This document shows, piece after piece, positions 8,072 to 15,996 of a stretch of 39,421 bases of DNA. The DNA is taken from contig JAJDOB010000200.1 of assembly GCA_022340385.1 (NCBI GenBank), positions 1-39,421 on the forward strand, written 5' to 3'. Made by a program: the position numbers and the translations under genes. The notes below the pieces were generated by a model. The model did not search any database and was not told the DNA's origin. It saw nothing but the letters and a program-made list of their open reading frames with translations. Origin of the DNA: Rhodobacter sp. (GTDB taxonomy: Bacteria > Pseudomonadota > Alphaproteobacteria > Rhodobacterales > Rhodobacteraceae). Every line of letters begins with the position of its first letter. Position 1 is the first letter of the stretch.

Positions 8072-9421
8072 TTGTTTGATGTCTCGACCGCCGGTCTGAT
8101 CATCGTCCTGTTGCTGGGGCTGGTGATGCTGGGCGTGCATGTCGCCGTCGCGCTGGGTGTGACCAGCGCCATCGGAATCTACATGGTCACCGGAAAGATG
8201 CGAATCGTCGAGGCGACGCTGGCCTCGACCAGCGCCGAGGCGTTGCGTGATTTCACCTTCGCGGTGATCCCGCTGTTCATGCTGATGGGTGAATTCATCG
8301 GCCGGTCCGGCGCGATTACCGATATCTATGTCGCCATCAACAAGGGCCTGCGCCACATTCCCGCGCGGCTGGCCATCGCGACGGTGTTGGGAAACACGGT
8401 GTTTTCCTTCGTCACCGGGGTTTCCATCGCCTCTGCCGCCGCCTTCAGCCGGATCGCCTATCCGGAAATGAAGGCGCATAATTACGACCGCGGTTTTGCG
8501 CTGGGTACGATTGCCGGATCCAGTTGTCTGGGCATGCTGATCCCGCCATCGGTGCTGATGATCGTCTGGGGCATCCTGACCGAACAATCCATCGGGCGGC
8601 TGTTCCTGGCCGGCGTCCTTCCCGGGGCGCTGCTGGCGAGCATGTTCATCCTGTATATCATCGTCGTCGCGATCCTGCGCCCCGAAATGGTCGGCGAGGG
8701 TGCCGCGCATGTCGATGCGGTCAAGGTCGAGGGCGGCATCGACACCGAAAAGGCCGAATTGCCGACCGGGCAGTTCATGGTCTCGCTGGCCGGGGTCGGA
8801 GGTATCATCGGCGCGGTGCTGGGTGGCATCTGGTGGGGCATTTTCACGCCCACCGAAGGCGCCGGGGCCGGGGCCGCCCTGGCGCTGATCCTGGCCTTCA
8901 TCAAGGGCATGACCTGGCGCGGCTTTGTCGACGCGATCTATTCGGTCGGCAAGACCGCCGCACCGATCCTGATCCTGTTGCTGTTGGCCGCGCTTTATTC
9001 ACGGACCCTGGCGATGACCGGCGTCACCTCGGCGATCCGCGGTTTCTTTGTCGAGTCCGGCTTCTCGGCCTTCACCGTGCTGGCAATCATCATTGCGATC
9101 TGGTTCGTGCTGGGCATGATCATCGATTCCATCTCGATCATGCTACTGACGGTGCCCATCGTGGAGCCGGTGGCGATGGCCTTCGGGTTCGACCAGCTTA
9201 GCTTTGCCGTCGTTGGCATCGTCGCGATAGAGGCCGGGTTGCTGACGCCGCCGTTCGGGCTGTTGATCTACACCGTAAAGGCGGCGATTCAGGACGATGA
9301 TGTCGGGGTGCAAAGAATATTCATGTCATCGGTCCCCTATTGGGGAATCATGCTGGCCGCCGCGATCCTGATCGTCGCCTTCCCGCAAATCGCCAACCTG
9401 CTGCCCGATGCGTTGATGTAA
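8072..9421 (+). CDS. dctM: TRAP transporter large permease subunit (DctM family)
   Basis: A 449-residue polytopic protein with about 12 hydrophobic segments. DctM signatures include 'VIPLFMLMGEFIGRSG' and 'SSCLGMLIPPSVLMIVWG'. It uses the Na+ or H+ gradient to import the ligand delivered by the SBP. The start is TTG with GGAG about 6 nt upstream. The TAA stop overlaps a possible ATG (TAATG) of the next gene, although that gene probably starts further in. It completes the first TRAP system. Confidence 0.92.
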   Translation: MFDVSTAGLIIVLLLGLVMLGVHVAVALGVTSAIGIYMVTGKMRIVEATLASTSAEALRDFTFAVIPLFMLMGEFIGRSGAITDIYVAINKGLRHIPARLAIATVLGNTVFSFVTGVSIASAAAFSRIAYPEMKAHNYDRGFALGTIAGSSCLGMLIPPSVLMIVWGILTEQSIGRLFLAGVLPGALLASMFILYIIVVAILRPEMVGEGAAHVDAVKVEGGIDTEKAELPTGQFMVSLAGVGGIIGAVLGGIWWGIFTPTEGAGAGAALALILAFIKGMTWRGFVDAIYSVGKTAAPILILLLLAALYSRTLAMTGVTSAIRGFFVESGFSAFTVLAIIIAIWFVLGMIIDSISIMLLTVPIVEPVAMAFGFDQLSFAVVGIVAIEAGLLTPPFGLLIYTVKAAIQDDDVGVQRIFMSSVPYWGIMLAAAILIVAFPQIANLLPDALM

Positions 9422-9447
9422 TGGCCACAGCCCCCGGAGGATTGCCA

Positions 9448-9753
9448 ATGCCCGCCTACTGGATCGCCCGTTCCCGGATCAACGATCCCGTCGCCTACAA
9501 ACGCTACACCGATCTTGTGCCCGGGATCATTGCCCGGCACGGTGGCAAGGTTCTGGCGCGCGGCGGCAAGTATCAGATCATGGAGGGGCCGGAAAAATTC
9601 CAACGCTTCGTGATCATCGAGTTTCCGACGCTGGAGGCCGGCGTGGCCTGTTTCCAGTCAGAGGAATATGACGCGGCCGCCCGGCATCGCCGCGAAAATG
9701 GCGCCGGCGAGGTCGAGACCGTGATGCTGGAAGCCGGCGAATTCACCAAATAA
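9448..9753 (+). CDS. DUF1330 family protein
   Basis: A 101-residue alpha/beta-barrel-dimer protein of the DUF1330 type ('YWIARSRINDP', 'HGGKVLARGG', 'FPTLEAGVACFQSEEY'). The family is widespread in catabolic operons and its reaction is unknown. The ORF track start at 9340 lies inside dctM. ATG 9421 is possible, but GGAGG at 9436-9440 points clearly to ATG 9448. The gene sits between dctM and the quinone oxidoreductase gene, 23 nt before the latter, so it is part of the same transcript. Confidence 0.85.
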   Translation: MPAYWIARSRINDPVAYKRYTDLVPGIIARHGGKVLARGGKYQIMEGPEKFQRFVIIEFPTLEAGVACFQSEEYDAAARHRRENGAGEVETVMLEAGEFTK

Positions 9754-9776
9754 ACCCACGTTTCAAGGACAAGCAG

Positions 9777-10751
9777 ATGAAAACCACGCGCGTTGTGATG
9801 CACACCCAGGGCGGGCCGGAGGTCATGCAGCTGGAAGACTTCGATCTGCCCGCACCCGGCCCCGGCGAGGCGCAGATCGAGCAGACCGCCATCGGGCTGA
9901 ACTACATGGATATCTACCAGCGATCGGGTGCCTACAAGATGGCCCTGCCCAGCCCCCTGGGGCTGGAGGCCGCGGGTCGGGTAACAGCAGTCGGGGACGG
10001 CGTGACCGAAGTCGCGGTTGGCGACCGGGTTGCTTATGGGGCCGTGCTGGGCGCCTATGCCGACAGGCGCAACGCACCGGTGGCGCGGCTGATCAAACTG
10101 CCCGACAATATTTCGGACGACATCGCCGCCGCCGTTCTGATGAAGGGTTTCACCGTCGAATACCTGCTGAACCGCTGTTACAAGGTTCAGCCCGGGCAAG
10201 ACGTGCTGTTCTGGGCCGCGTCGGGCGGTGTCGGACAACTGGCGGGGCAATGGGGCGCGCATCTGGGCGCGCGGATGATCGGCGTGACATCGGGCGCGGA
10301 AAACTGCGCGGCGATCAAAAGGCTCGGTTATGCCGAAGCGATTGACCGCACCACACAGGACGTGGCTGCGCGGGTCCGGGAACTGACCGACGGCAAAGGC
10401 GTGCCCGTAGTCTACGACAGCGTCGGTGCCGCCAGCTTTGACGCGTCGATTGCCAGCCTCGGCCAGTACGGCCTGTTCGTGTCCTACGGCGCGACAACCG
10501 GCGAGGCGCCGGCGGTGAAACCCAGCCTGCTGCAACACGGCGGGTCGCTGTATTTCACCCGGCCGACCCTGGCCGACTATGTCAAGGCGCGCGCCGATCT
10601 GGAACATTCCGCATCCGAGATCTTCCGCCTGATCGGCGACGGCGTGCTGAGCGTCAACATCAATCAGCACCTGCCATTGTCGCAGGTGGCCCAGGCACAT
10701 GAGGCGCTGGAAAGCGGCACCACGACCGGCTCGACAGTCCTGATCCCCTGA
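9777..10751 (+). CDS. Quinone oxidoreductase (NADPH:quinone reductase, zinc-free MDR family)
   Basis: A 324-residue medium-chain dehydrogenase/reductase without zinc-binding cysteines. It shows the QOR pattern: 'GLNYMDIYQRSGAY' near residue 40, 'GLEAAGRVTAVG' near 62, and the NADPH-binding 'AASGGVGQLAGQWG' near 150. Such enzymes reduce quinones or enones with NADPH. It is near the end of the first TRAP operon and may handle a reactive intermediate or electron balance; the substrate is not shown. Its TGA is immediately followed, in the same frame, by a small membrane-protein ORF. Confidence 0.9.
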   Translation: MKTTRVVMHTQGGPEVMQLEDFDLPAPGPGEAQIEQTAIGLNYMDIYQRSGAYKMALPSPLGLEAAGRVTAVGDGVTEVAVGDRVAYGAVLGAYADRRNAPVARLIKLPDNISDDIAAAVLMKGFTVEYLLNRCYKVQPGQDVLFWAASGGVGQLAGQWGAHLGARMIGVTSGAENCAAIKRLGYAEAIDRTTQDVAARVRELTDGKGVPVVYDSVGAASFDASIASLGQYGLFVSYGATTGEAPAVKPSLLQHGGSLYFTRPTLADYVKARADLEHSASEIFRLIGDGVLSVNINQHLPLSQVAQAHEALESGTTTGSTVLIP

Positions 10752-10931
10752 TTGCCGGTCAACGCGCTGGACTTTGCGGTCTTGATTGTGCCGCCGCTGA
10801 TCTTTGCCATCGCGCTGGCGCAGCTCCCGACTGCGGCCCTGACCCGGATCTGCCTGATCCTGGCCCTGGCAGTCGCCGTTCCTGGCATTCCGATGACCTA
10901 TGTCTGGTGGCGCGTTATCGGGGCGCTTTAG
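10752..10931 (+). CDS. Small two-helix membrane protein (hypothetical)
   Basis: A 59-codon ORF, too short for the supplied track. It starts with TTG directly after the TGA of the quinone oxidoreductase gene and in the same frame. The translation has two hydrophobic stretches ('FAVLIVPPLIFAIAL' and 'ICLILALAVAVPGI') and ends 'VWWRVIGAL'. Codons favour G/C at third positions like the neighbouring genes, which argues for real coding. There is no good ribosome site, so it may rely on translational coupling, or a little could be made by readthrough as a membrane tail on the reductase. I recognise no family. Confidence 0.45.
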   Translation: MPVNALDFAVLIVPPLIFAIALAQLPTAALTRICLILALAVAVPGIPMTYVWWRVIGAL

Positions 10932-10996
10932 GCTGATTTCGAACAATGGGCCGTCAGCCGTAACAGGCAACCCGGATCCGGCCGGTTCTTCAGAAT

Positions 10997-11011
10997 GATT
11001 GTATACAGAAA
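10997..11011 (+). promoter_or_regulatory. GTATAC element, copy 1 (possible regulator site)
   Basis: GATTGTATACAGAAA contains the TTGTATAC core found in operators of several FCD-type GntR regulators. It is the inverted partner, with one mismatch, of the element at 11059-11073. Centre-to-centre spacing of the two GTATAC cores is 63 bp, close to six helical turns. Confidence 0.45.
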
Positions 11012-11058
11012 TCTGGCTACACCACTGACACACCCGGCGAATCGGCGCATCCTTCCCG

Positions 11059-11073
11059 TTTCCGTATACAATC
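11059..11073 (-). promoter_or_regulatory. GTATAC element, copy 2 (inverted partner)
   Basis: TTTCCGTATACAATC is the reverse complement of the upstream element apart from one base. The pair lies about 0.4 kb ahead of the second TRAP operon and may bind a regulator encoded elsewhere; no regulator gene adjoins this operon. Confidence 0.45.
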
Positions 11074-11265
11074 CCCCCTTGTCCCGGCGGACCAGTACAC
11101 GTCACTAGGATGTCTCCGGTCGACCCTGTGCGAATTGCAGTTTTTTTCCGCAGAACCGGCCGCGATGACACCGCACAATCGCACGCAAGACTGATTGCGC
11201 TATCATTTTAGACAAACTCAGCAAACACAATTACTTAACAGAAACCGCCGGCGATTGCGCAGCTT

Positions 11266-11280
11266 TGCTGCGTTGCAGCA
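11266..11280. promoter_or_regulatory. TGCTGC-GTT-GCAGCA palindrome (PhaR-like motif)
   Basis: A perfect palindrome with 6-bp arms and a 3-nt centre. It fits the CTGC-N3-GCAG pattern I recall for PhaR regulators of polyhydroxyalkanoate genes in Paracoccus and Rhodobacter. No PHA gene is visible in the window, so it may instead be a site for another protein or a small RNA hairpin. Confidence 0.3.
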
Positions 11281-11300
11281 GTCGCCCCAAATCGGCAAAT

Positions 11301-11335
11301 TGGACAGGTTTCCTGTCCAGATTCCACTGGACAGG
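11301..11335 (+). promoter_or_regulatory. Triple TGGACAGG element with mutually exclusive hairpins
   Basis: TGGACAGG occurs at 11301-11308, inverted at 11312-11319, and direct again at 11328-11335. The middle copy can pair with the first (8 bp, loop TTT) or, as CCTGTCCAG/CTGGACAGG, with the third (9 bp, 6-nt loop), but not both. This resembles an attenuator switch in the leader of the TRAP operon; it could equally be a cluster of protein-binding sites. Confidence 0.45.
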
Positions 11336-11479
11336 ATGGCTCGCCGCACAGTACCCAAAACTGGGAGGGACTTGCGGAACACGACCAGAGACCGGGCCAT
11401 ACAGCGCCGGGTTAATACGGGTTCGACGATATCCGCATAACCATCTTGTCTCGGTCAACATTTGGGAGGAACCACAACA

Positions 11480-12574
11480 ATGACAACCACCTTGAACCGC
11501 AGAAAGTTCCTGCGCGGCACCGCCATCGCCGGCGCTGCAACGCTTGCCACACCGGCGATTGCTGCCAGCCACGGCACGACGCTGAAGATGCAGGCTGCCT
11601 GGGGCGGCGGCATTTTCCTTGAGAATGCGCAATCTTACGTCAACCGCGTCAACGAGATGTCGGGTGGCGCGCTGACCATCGACCTGCTGCCGGTGGATTC
11701 GGTCGTCAAGACCAGCCAGATGCAGGACGCCGTGCACCGCGGCGTGCTTGATGCGGCCCACTACGTGCCGGCCTACTGGTATTCCAAATCCAAAGCGGCG
11801 TCACTGTTCGGCACCGGCCCCTGCTTTGGCTGGTCGAGCCAGGAAGTGCTGGGCTGGGTCCACTACGGTGGCGGTCAGGAGCTTTTCGACGAGTTGATGG
11901 CTGAATTGCGCCTGAACGTCGTTTCGTTCTTCAACTCGCCGATGCCTGCCCAGCCACTGGGCTGGTTCAAAGAGCAAATCACGGATGCCAGCCAGATGAA
12001 GGGCCTGAAGTACCGGACCGTCGGTCTGGCAGCCGACGTTCTGCTGGAAATGGGCATGTCGGTTGTGCAGCTTCCCGGTGGCGAAATTCAGCCCGCAATG
12101 AAATCGGGCCTGATCGACGCGGCCGAATTCAACAACCCGACCTCGGACCGTGACTTTGGTATGCAGGACGTGTCCAAGCATTACCACCTTGCCTCGTTCC
12201 ACCAGTCCCAGGAATTCTTTGAAGTGACCTTCAACAAGGACACGTTCAATGGTCTGGCACCGGAGCTTCAGGCGATCCTGAAATATGCGTCGGAAGCGGA
12301 AAACTCCAACTTCTACTGGAACAACACCAAGCGCTATGCGGACGACCTGAACAAACTGCGCGACGAGCAGGGCGTGAACGTCTATCGCACACCCGACAGT
12401 GTGATGGCGGCGCAACTTGATGCATGGGACGTCGTTGTCGACCGTATCTCGGGCGAGGATCCGTTCTTTGCGAAAGTGGTGGAAAGCCAGAAGGCCTATG
12501 CCAAGAACGTCATGGGCTATTTGAACCTGAACCAGCCGGATTACAAACTGGCCTACGGTCACTATTTCGGCTGA
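11480..12574 (+). CDS. TRAP transporter substrate-binding protein, FcbT1/TakP-like, Tat-exported
   Basis: A 364-residue binding protein of the TakP/FcbT1 type (2-oxo acid, lactate, chlorobenzoate binders). Residues 1-28 are a twin-arginine signal ('NRRKFLRG' followed by an Ala-rich core and 'AIAAS'). The mature part carries the subfamily motif 'LPGGEIQPAMKSGLIDAAEFNNP', in which the glutamate-rich stretch forms the metal/carboxylate site in TakP. The ATG at 11480 has GGAGG upstream; the track start at 11462 is a TTG. It starts the second TRAP operon and is followed by a strong hairpin. Tat export suggests that it folds, perhaps with a metal, before crossing the membrane. Confidence 0.9.
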   Translation: MTTTLNRRKFLRGTAIAGAATLATPAIAASHGTTLKMQAAWGGGIFLENAQSYVNRVNEMSGGALTIDLLPVDSVVKTSQMQDAVHRGVLDAAHYVPAYWYSKSKAASLFGTGPCFGWSSQEVLGWVHYGGGQELFDELMAELRLNVVSFFNSPMPAQPLGWFKEQITDASQMKGLKYRTVGLAADVLLEMGMSVVQLPGGEIQPAMKSGLIDAAEFNNPTSDRDFGMQDVSKHYHLASFHQSQEFFEVTFNKDTFNGLAPELQAILKYASEAENSNFYWNNTKRYADDLNKLRDEQGVNVYRTPDSVMAAQLDAWDVVVDRISGEDPFFAKVVESQKAYAKNVMGYLNLNQPDYKLAYGHYFG

Positions 12575-12597
12575 TTCAGGCCGCGGTAAACGTATCG

Positions 12598-12626
12598 ACC
12601 GGGAGCCGCATCACGCGGCTCCCGGT
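12598..12626 (+). terminator. Strong hairpin between SBP and DctQ genes of the second TRAP operon
   Basis: CCGGGAGCCGC (12599-12609), loop ATCAC, GCGGCTCCCGG (12615-12625), plus a flanking A-T pair, make a perfect 12-bp stem followed by TTT. The U-run is short, so partial termination or protection of the upstream SBP message is more likely than a full stop, since the permease genes follow at once. Confidence 0.7.
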
Positions 12627-12655
12627 TTGCAGTAATGACACGTGAGGGGAAGAGC

Positions 12656-13249
12656 GTGGTCAAATTCATCCATTCCATCGAGGGTCTAAGCCAGTGGGTC
12701 GGACGCGCCTTTGGCTGGTGCATCCTTATCCTGACCTTGTCGGTCAGCTATGAGGTGTTCGTGCGCTATGTGCTGAACTCGCCCACGGTCTGGGCCTTTG
12801 ACATGATGGTGCAGATGTATGGCGCGTTGTTCCTGATGGCGGGATCATACGCACTGGCGCAGGATGCGCATGTGCGCGGCGATGTGCTGTACCGCCTGTT
12901 TTCGGTACGTTGGCAGGCGCGGGTGGATTTCACCCTGTATATCCTGTTCTTCTTTCCCGGAATGCTGGCGCTGTTCTGGTACGGTTGGGAAATCGCCTCT
13001 GACAGCTGGCGCTACAAAGAGGTCAGCTGGAACAGCCCCGCCCGCATCCAGATCTATTTCTTCAAGACGCTGATCCCGGTCGCCGGAGCCTTGCTGATGT
13101 TGCAGGGGTTGGCCGAGATGATGCGCTGCTGGATGGCGATGAGATCTGGCAAATGGCTCGACCGGCTGGATGATGTCCGCGAAACCGAAGACATGCTGAT
13201 GCACATGGACGACGCGTCGATCCCTGTGATCAAACCGGCAAAAAAATAA
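12656..13249 (+). CDS. TRAP transporter small permease subunit (DctQ family, FcbT2-like)
   Basis: A 197-residue membrane protein with four hydrophobic segments and the longer layout of the FcbT2-like DctQ group ('VFVRYVLNSPTVWAFDMM', 'GSYALAQDAHVRGDVLY'). It anchors next to DctM in the inner membrane. The track begins at ATG 12635, which has no ribosome site. GTG 12656 lies behind GAGGGGAA at proper spacing and is preferred. The C-terminal tail after the last helix is charged and cytoplasmic. It lies 28 nt before the DctM gene, so they are co-transcribed. Confidence 0.88.
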   Translation: MVKFIHSIEGLSQWVGRAFGWCILILTLSVSYEVFVRYVLNSPTVWAFDMMVQMYGALFLMAGSYALAQDAHVRGDVLYRLFSVRWQARVDFTLYILFFFPGMLALFWYGWEIASDSWRYKEVSWNSPARIQIYFFKTLIPVAGALLMLQGLAEMMRCWMAMRSGKWLDRLDDVRETEDMLMHMDDASIPVIKPAKK

Positions 13250-13277
13250 TCAGAACAAGTACAGAAGAGAGCCCGAA

Positions 13278-14645
13278 ATGTTGACGGATCCGCAAGTCGC
13301 CATCGTAATGCTGTGCCTGTTCATCCTGCTGGTGCTGCTGGGCTTTCCCATCGCCTTCACGCTGCTGGCGATGGGTGTCGGCTTTGGCTATTACGCCTAT
13401 TTCAAACATGCGCCGGAAAGCTTTGGCGACATATTCGACAACAACATCTTCTACCTGCTGAACCAGAACACCTATTCGGTGATGGAGAACGACACGCTGG
13501 TCGCGATCCCGCTGTTCCTGTTCATGGGCTATGTGGTGGAACGTGCCAATATCGTCGATCGGCTGTTCTTTTCGCTTTACATGGCAGCGCGCAATCTGCC
13601 CGGATCGCTGGCAATCGCGGCATTGCTGACCTGTGCGGTGTTTTCCACCGCCTCTGGCATCGTCGGCGCGGTCGTCACCCTGATGGGCCTGCTGGCCTAT
13701 CCGGCGATGGCAAATGCCAATTACGACAAATCCTTCGCCTCTGGCGTGATCTGTGCCGGCGGCACGCTGGGCATCCTGATTCCGCCGTCGATCATGCTGA
13801 TCGTCTATGCCGCCATCGCCGAATTGTCGCCATTGCGGCTTTATGCGGCGGCGGTATTCCCGGGCCTGCTGCTGGCCGGGCTATACATCGCCTACGTGAT
13901 GATCCGGGTAACGATCAACCCGTCGATTGCGCCGAAACCCAATCTGCAAGACGTACCGCCGCCAAAGAAGATCTACCTTGATCTGCTGGTGTCTTTCGTA
14001 CCGCTGACGGTGCTTATCTTTCTGGTTCTGGGGTCGATCCTGGGCGGGCTTGCCACTCCGGCAGAGGCCGCGGCAATGGGCGCATTGGGCGGTCTTGTAC
14101 TGGCCGTTGTGTATCGCTCTCTGACCTGGCAGAAGGTGAAGGAAAGCGTGTTCCTGACGGCCAAGGCCACCGCCATGGTGTGCTGGCTGTTCGTCGGATC
14201 TTGGACTTTTGCCTCGGTCTTCTCGGTGCTGGGCGGACATGACGTGATCGAGCACTGGTTCGTCTCGATGAACCTGGAGCCCTGGCAGTTTCTGGTGCTG
14301 GCGCAGCTGATCATCTTCCTTCTGGGCTGGCCGCTGGAATGGTCGGAAATCCTGATCATCTTCGTGCCGATCTTCCTGCCGATGCTGGATACGTTCGGGG
14401 TGAACCCGTATTTCTTTGCCATGCTGGTCGCGCTGAACCTGCAGACCTCGTTCCTGACGCCGCCAATGGCGATGTCGGCCTACTATCTGAAGGGCGTGCT
14501 GAAAAAGCAGATCGAGCTGATGGAAATCTTCCGCGGGCTGATGCCGTATCTTGGCATCGTGCTGTTGTGCATGGTGCTGATGTACCAGTTCCCCGGCATC
14601 GCGCTGTGGTTCCCCGATTACCTGTTCGGCGAATATATCCCCTGA
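13278..14645 (+). CDS. TRAP transporter large permease subunit (DctM family, FcbT3-like)
   Basis: A 455-residue polytopic carrier with about 12-13 hydrophobic segments. DctM motifs include 'LVAIPLFLFMGYVVERA' and 'AGGTLGILIPPSIMLIVYA'. The sequence 'ENDTLVAIPLF' and the insert after the fifth helix are typical of the FcbT3 branch rather than the branch of the other DctM in this window. Its TGA overlaps an ATG at 14645, tightly linking it to the amidase gene. It completes the second transporter. Confidence 0.92.
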   Translation: MLTDPQVAIVMLCLFILLVLLGFPIAFTLLAMGVGFGYYAYFKHAPESFGDIFDNNIFYLLNQNTYSVMENDTLVAIPLFLFMGYVVERANIVDRLFFSLYMAARNLPGSLAIAALLTCAVFSTASGIVGAVVTLMGLLAYPAMANANYDKSFASGVICAGGTLGILIPPSIMLIVYAAIAELSPLRLYAAAVFPGLLLAGLYIAYVMIRVTINPSIAPKPNLQDVPPPKKIYLDLLVSFVPLTVLIFLVLGSILGGLATPAEAAAMGALGGLVLAVVYRSLTWQKVKESVFLTAKATAMVCWLFVGSWTFASVFSVLGGHDVIEHWFVSMNLEPWQFLVLAQLIIFLLGWPLEWSEILIIFVPIFLPMLDTFGVNPYFFAMLVALNLQTSFLTPPMAMSAYYLKGVLKKQIELMEIFRGLMPYLGIVLLCMVLMYQFPGIALWFPDYLFGEYIP

Positions 14646-14662
14646 TGAAGGGAAACCTGCAT

Positions 14663-15982
14663 ATGCTCTCGGCGGTGGATGCCGCCGCGGCGATCCGGGC
14701 CGGGCATCTTTCGTCAGAGGCGCTGGTGCAGGCTTGCCTGGATCAGATCGCGGCGACGGACGAGGCGATAAAGGCCTGGGCCTTTCTGGATCCCGAACTG
14801 GCGCTGGTGCAGGCCCGCGAAATGGATCGCATCCGCAAGGCCGGCCACGCCACCGGTGCGCTGCACGGGGTGCCCGTGGGTCTGAAGGACATCATTGATA
14901 CGCGGTTCATGCCCACCCAGCGCGGAACGCCGATCTTCGCCGGGCGCAAACCGGATGCCGACGCGACCATCGTCAACCGCCTGCGCGAGGCCGGCGCCGT
15001 GATCATGGGCAAGACCAAGACCACCGAACTGGCCTTTGTGCATGGCACCGACACCACCAACCCGCATGATGCAAGCCGCACGCCCGGCGGTTCGTCCAGC
15101 GGATCCGCCGCCGCCGTCGCCGCACATCACGTACCGCTTGCGATCGGCACCCAGACCAACGGATCGGTGATCCGCCCGGCATCGTTCTGCGGTATTTACG
15201 GGTTCAAACCGACGCGCGGCGTGATCGCCCGCACCGGGGTGCTGCAAACTTCTGTTTCTCTCGATCAGGTCGGTTGTTTTGGCCGTACACTGAACGATGT
15301 CGCGTTGCTGGCCGATGTCATCGGCAGCTTTGATCCGCGCGACCCCGCCAGCTTTGCCCGTCCGCGCCCGGCCATGCTGGCAGGCGCAGGCGCCGCTGTT
15401 CCGGTCGAGCCTGACATTGCCTGGTTCGATCTGTCGTTCAACGACCGTCTGGATGACGACGCCCGCGCCGGGCTCGAGGCGGTGATGGACACATTGGGCG
15501 CCCGCGTCGAACGCTTTCCCACAGCGTCGAAGCTTGACAATCTGATCGCGGTGCAGGCGACGATCCACGAGTATGAATTCTGCCAGCACCTTGCCGCAAC
15601 CATCGAGGCGCACTGGGATCAGCTAAGCGAAACCCTGCAACCCGTCATCACCCGGGGTCGCAGGATCAGCAAGGACCAGTACGAGGACGCATTGGCGGTC
15701 AAGGCCTCTGCCGATGCGTTCTTCACCAGGCATTTCAACGATTTCGACGCCATTCTTGCCCCCGCCGCCACCGGCGAAGCGCCCGCGTTCGGCACCGCCA
15801 CCGGCGACCCGGTCTTTTGCACGATCTGGACACTGGCCGGCTTGCCGTCGGTAACATTGCCGCTGCTGGTCGGCGAAAATGACCTTCCTGTTGGTGTTCA
15901 GCTGATCGGCGCGGTAGAAAAGGATGATCGCCTGATGCGTACCGCAAACTGGATGCAGACAACCCTGGCCGCAGAGGCCTGA
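14663..15982 (+). CDS. Amidase (amidase signature family)
   Basis: A 439-residue amidase-signature hydrolase. The Ser-cisSer-Lys triad is readable: K75 in 'GVPVGLKDIIDT', cis-serine in 'PGGSSSGSAAAV' (about S145/S146), and nucleophile S168 in 'GTQTNGSVIRPASFCG', where many homologues have TGGS rather than TNGS. There is no signal peptide, so it should hydrolyse an amide in the cytoplasm, plausibly one brought in by the TRAP system directly upstream. ATG 14645 overlaps the dctM stop, but the in-frame ATG 14663 has AAGGGAA 8 nt upstream and is preferred; the track start at 14339 is inside dctM. Confidence 0.88.
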   Translation: MLSAVDAAAAIRAGHLSSEALVQACLDQIAATDEAIKAWAFLDPELALVQAREMDRIRKAGHATGALHGVPVGLKDIIDTRFMPTQRGTPIFAGRKPDADATIVNRLREAGAVIMGKTKTTELAFVHGTDTTNPHDASRTPGGSSSGSAAAVAAHHVPLAIGTQTNGSVIRPASFCGIYGFKPTRGVIARTGVLQTSVSLDQVGCFGRTLNDVALLADVIGSFDPRDPASFARPRPAMLAGAGAAVPVEPDIAWFDLSFNDRLDDDARAGLEAVMDTLGARVERFPTASKLDNLIAVQATIHEYEFCQHLAATIEAHWDQLSETLQPVITRGRRISKDQYEDALAVKASADAFFTRHFNDFDAILAPAATGEAPAFGTATGDPVFCTIWTLAGLPSVTLPLLVGENDLPVGVQLIGAVEKDDRLMRTANWMQTTLAAEA

Positions 15983-15996
15983 GAAAGGAACCACCC

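Larger units (their letters stand above)
10932..11479. other. 0.55-kb regulatory region before the second TRAP operon
   Basis: No convincing gene lies here; minus-strand ORFs are shadows. It holds a weak hairpin after the small membrane gene (GGCTGA/TCAGCC), two inverted GTATAC elements, a CTGC-N3-GCAG palindrome and a triple TGGACAGG element close to the ribosome site of the binding-protein gene. The stretch 11200-11245 is AT-richer than its surroundings and could hold the core promoter, but I cannot fix -35/-10 boxes. Confidence 0.6.

Noticed and set aside
9573-11171. 532-residue minus-strand ORF
   Set aside because: It is antisense to DUF1330, quinone oxidoreductase and part of the regulatory region. 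Composition is Gln/His/Arg-rich as expected for a high-GC shadow, and no family is recognisable.
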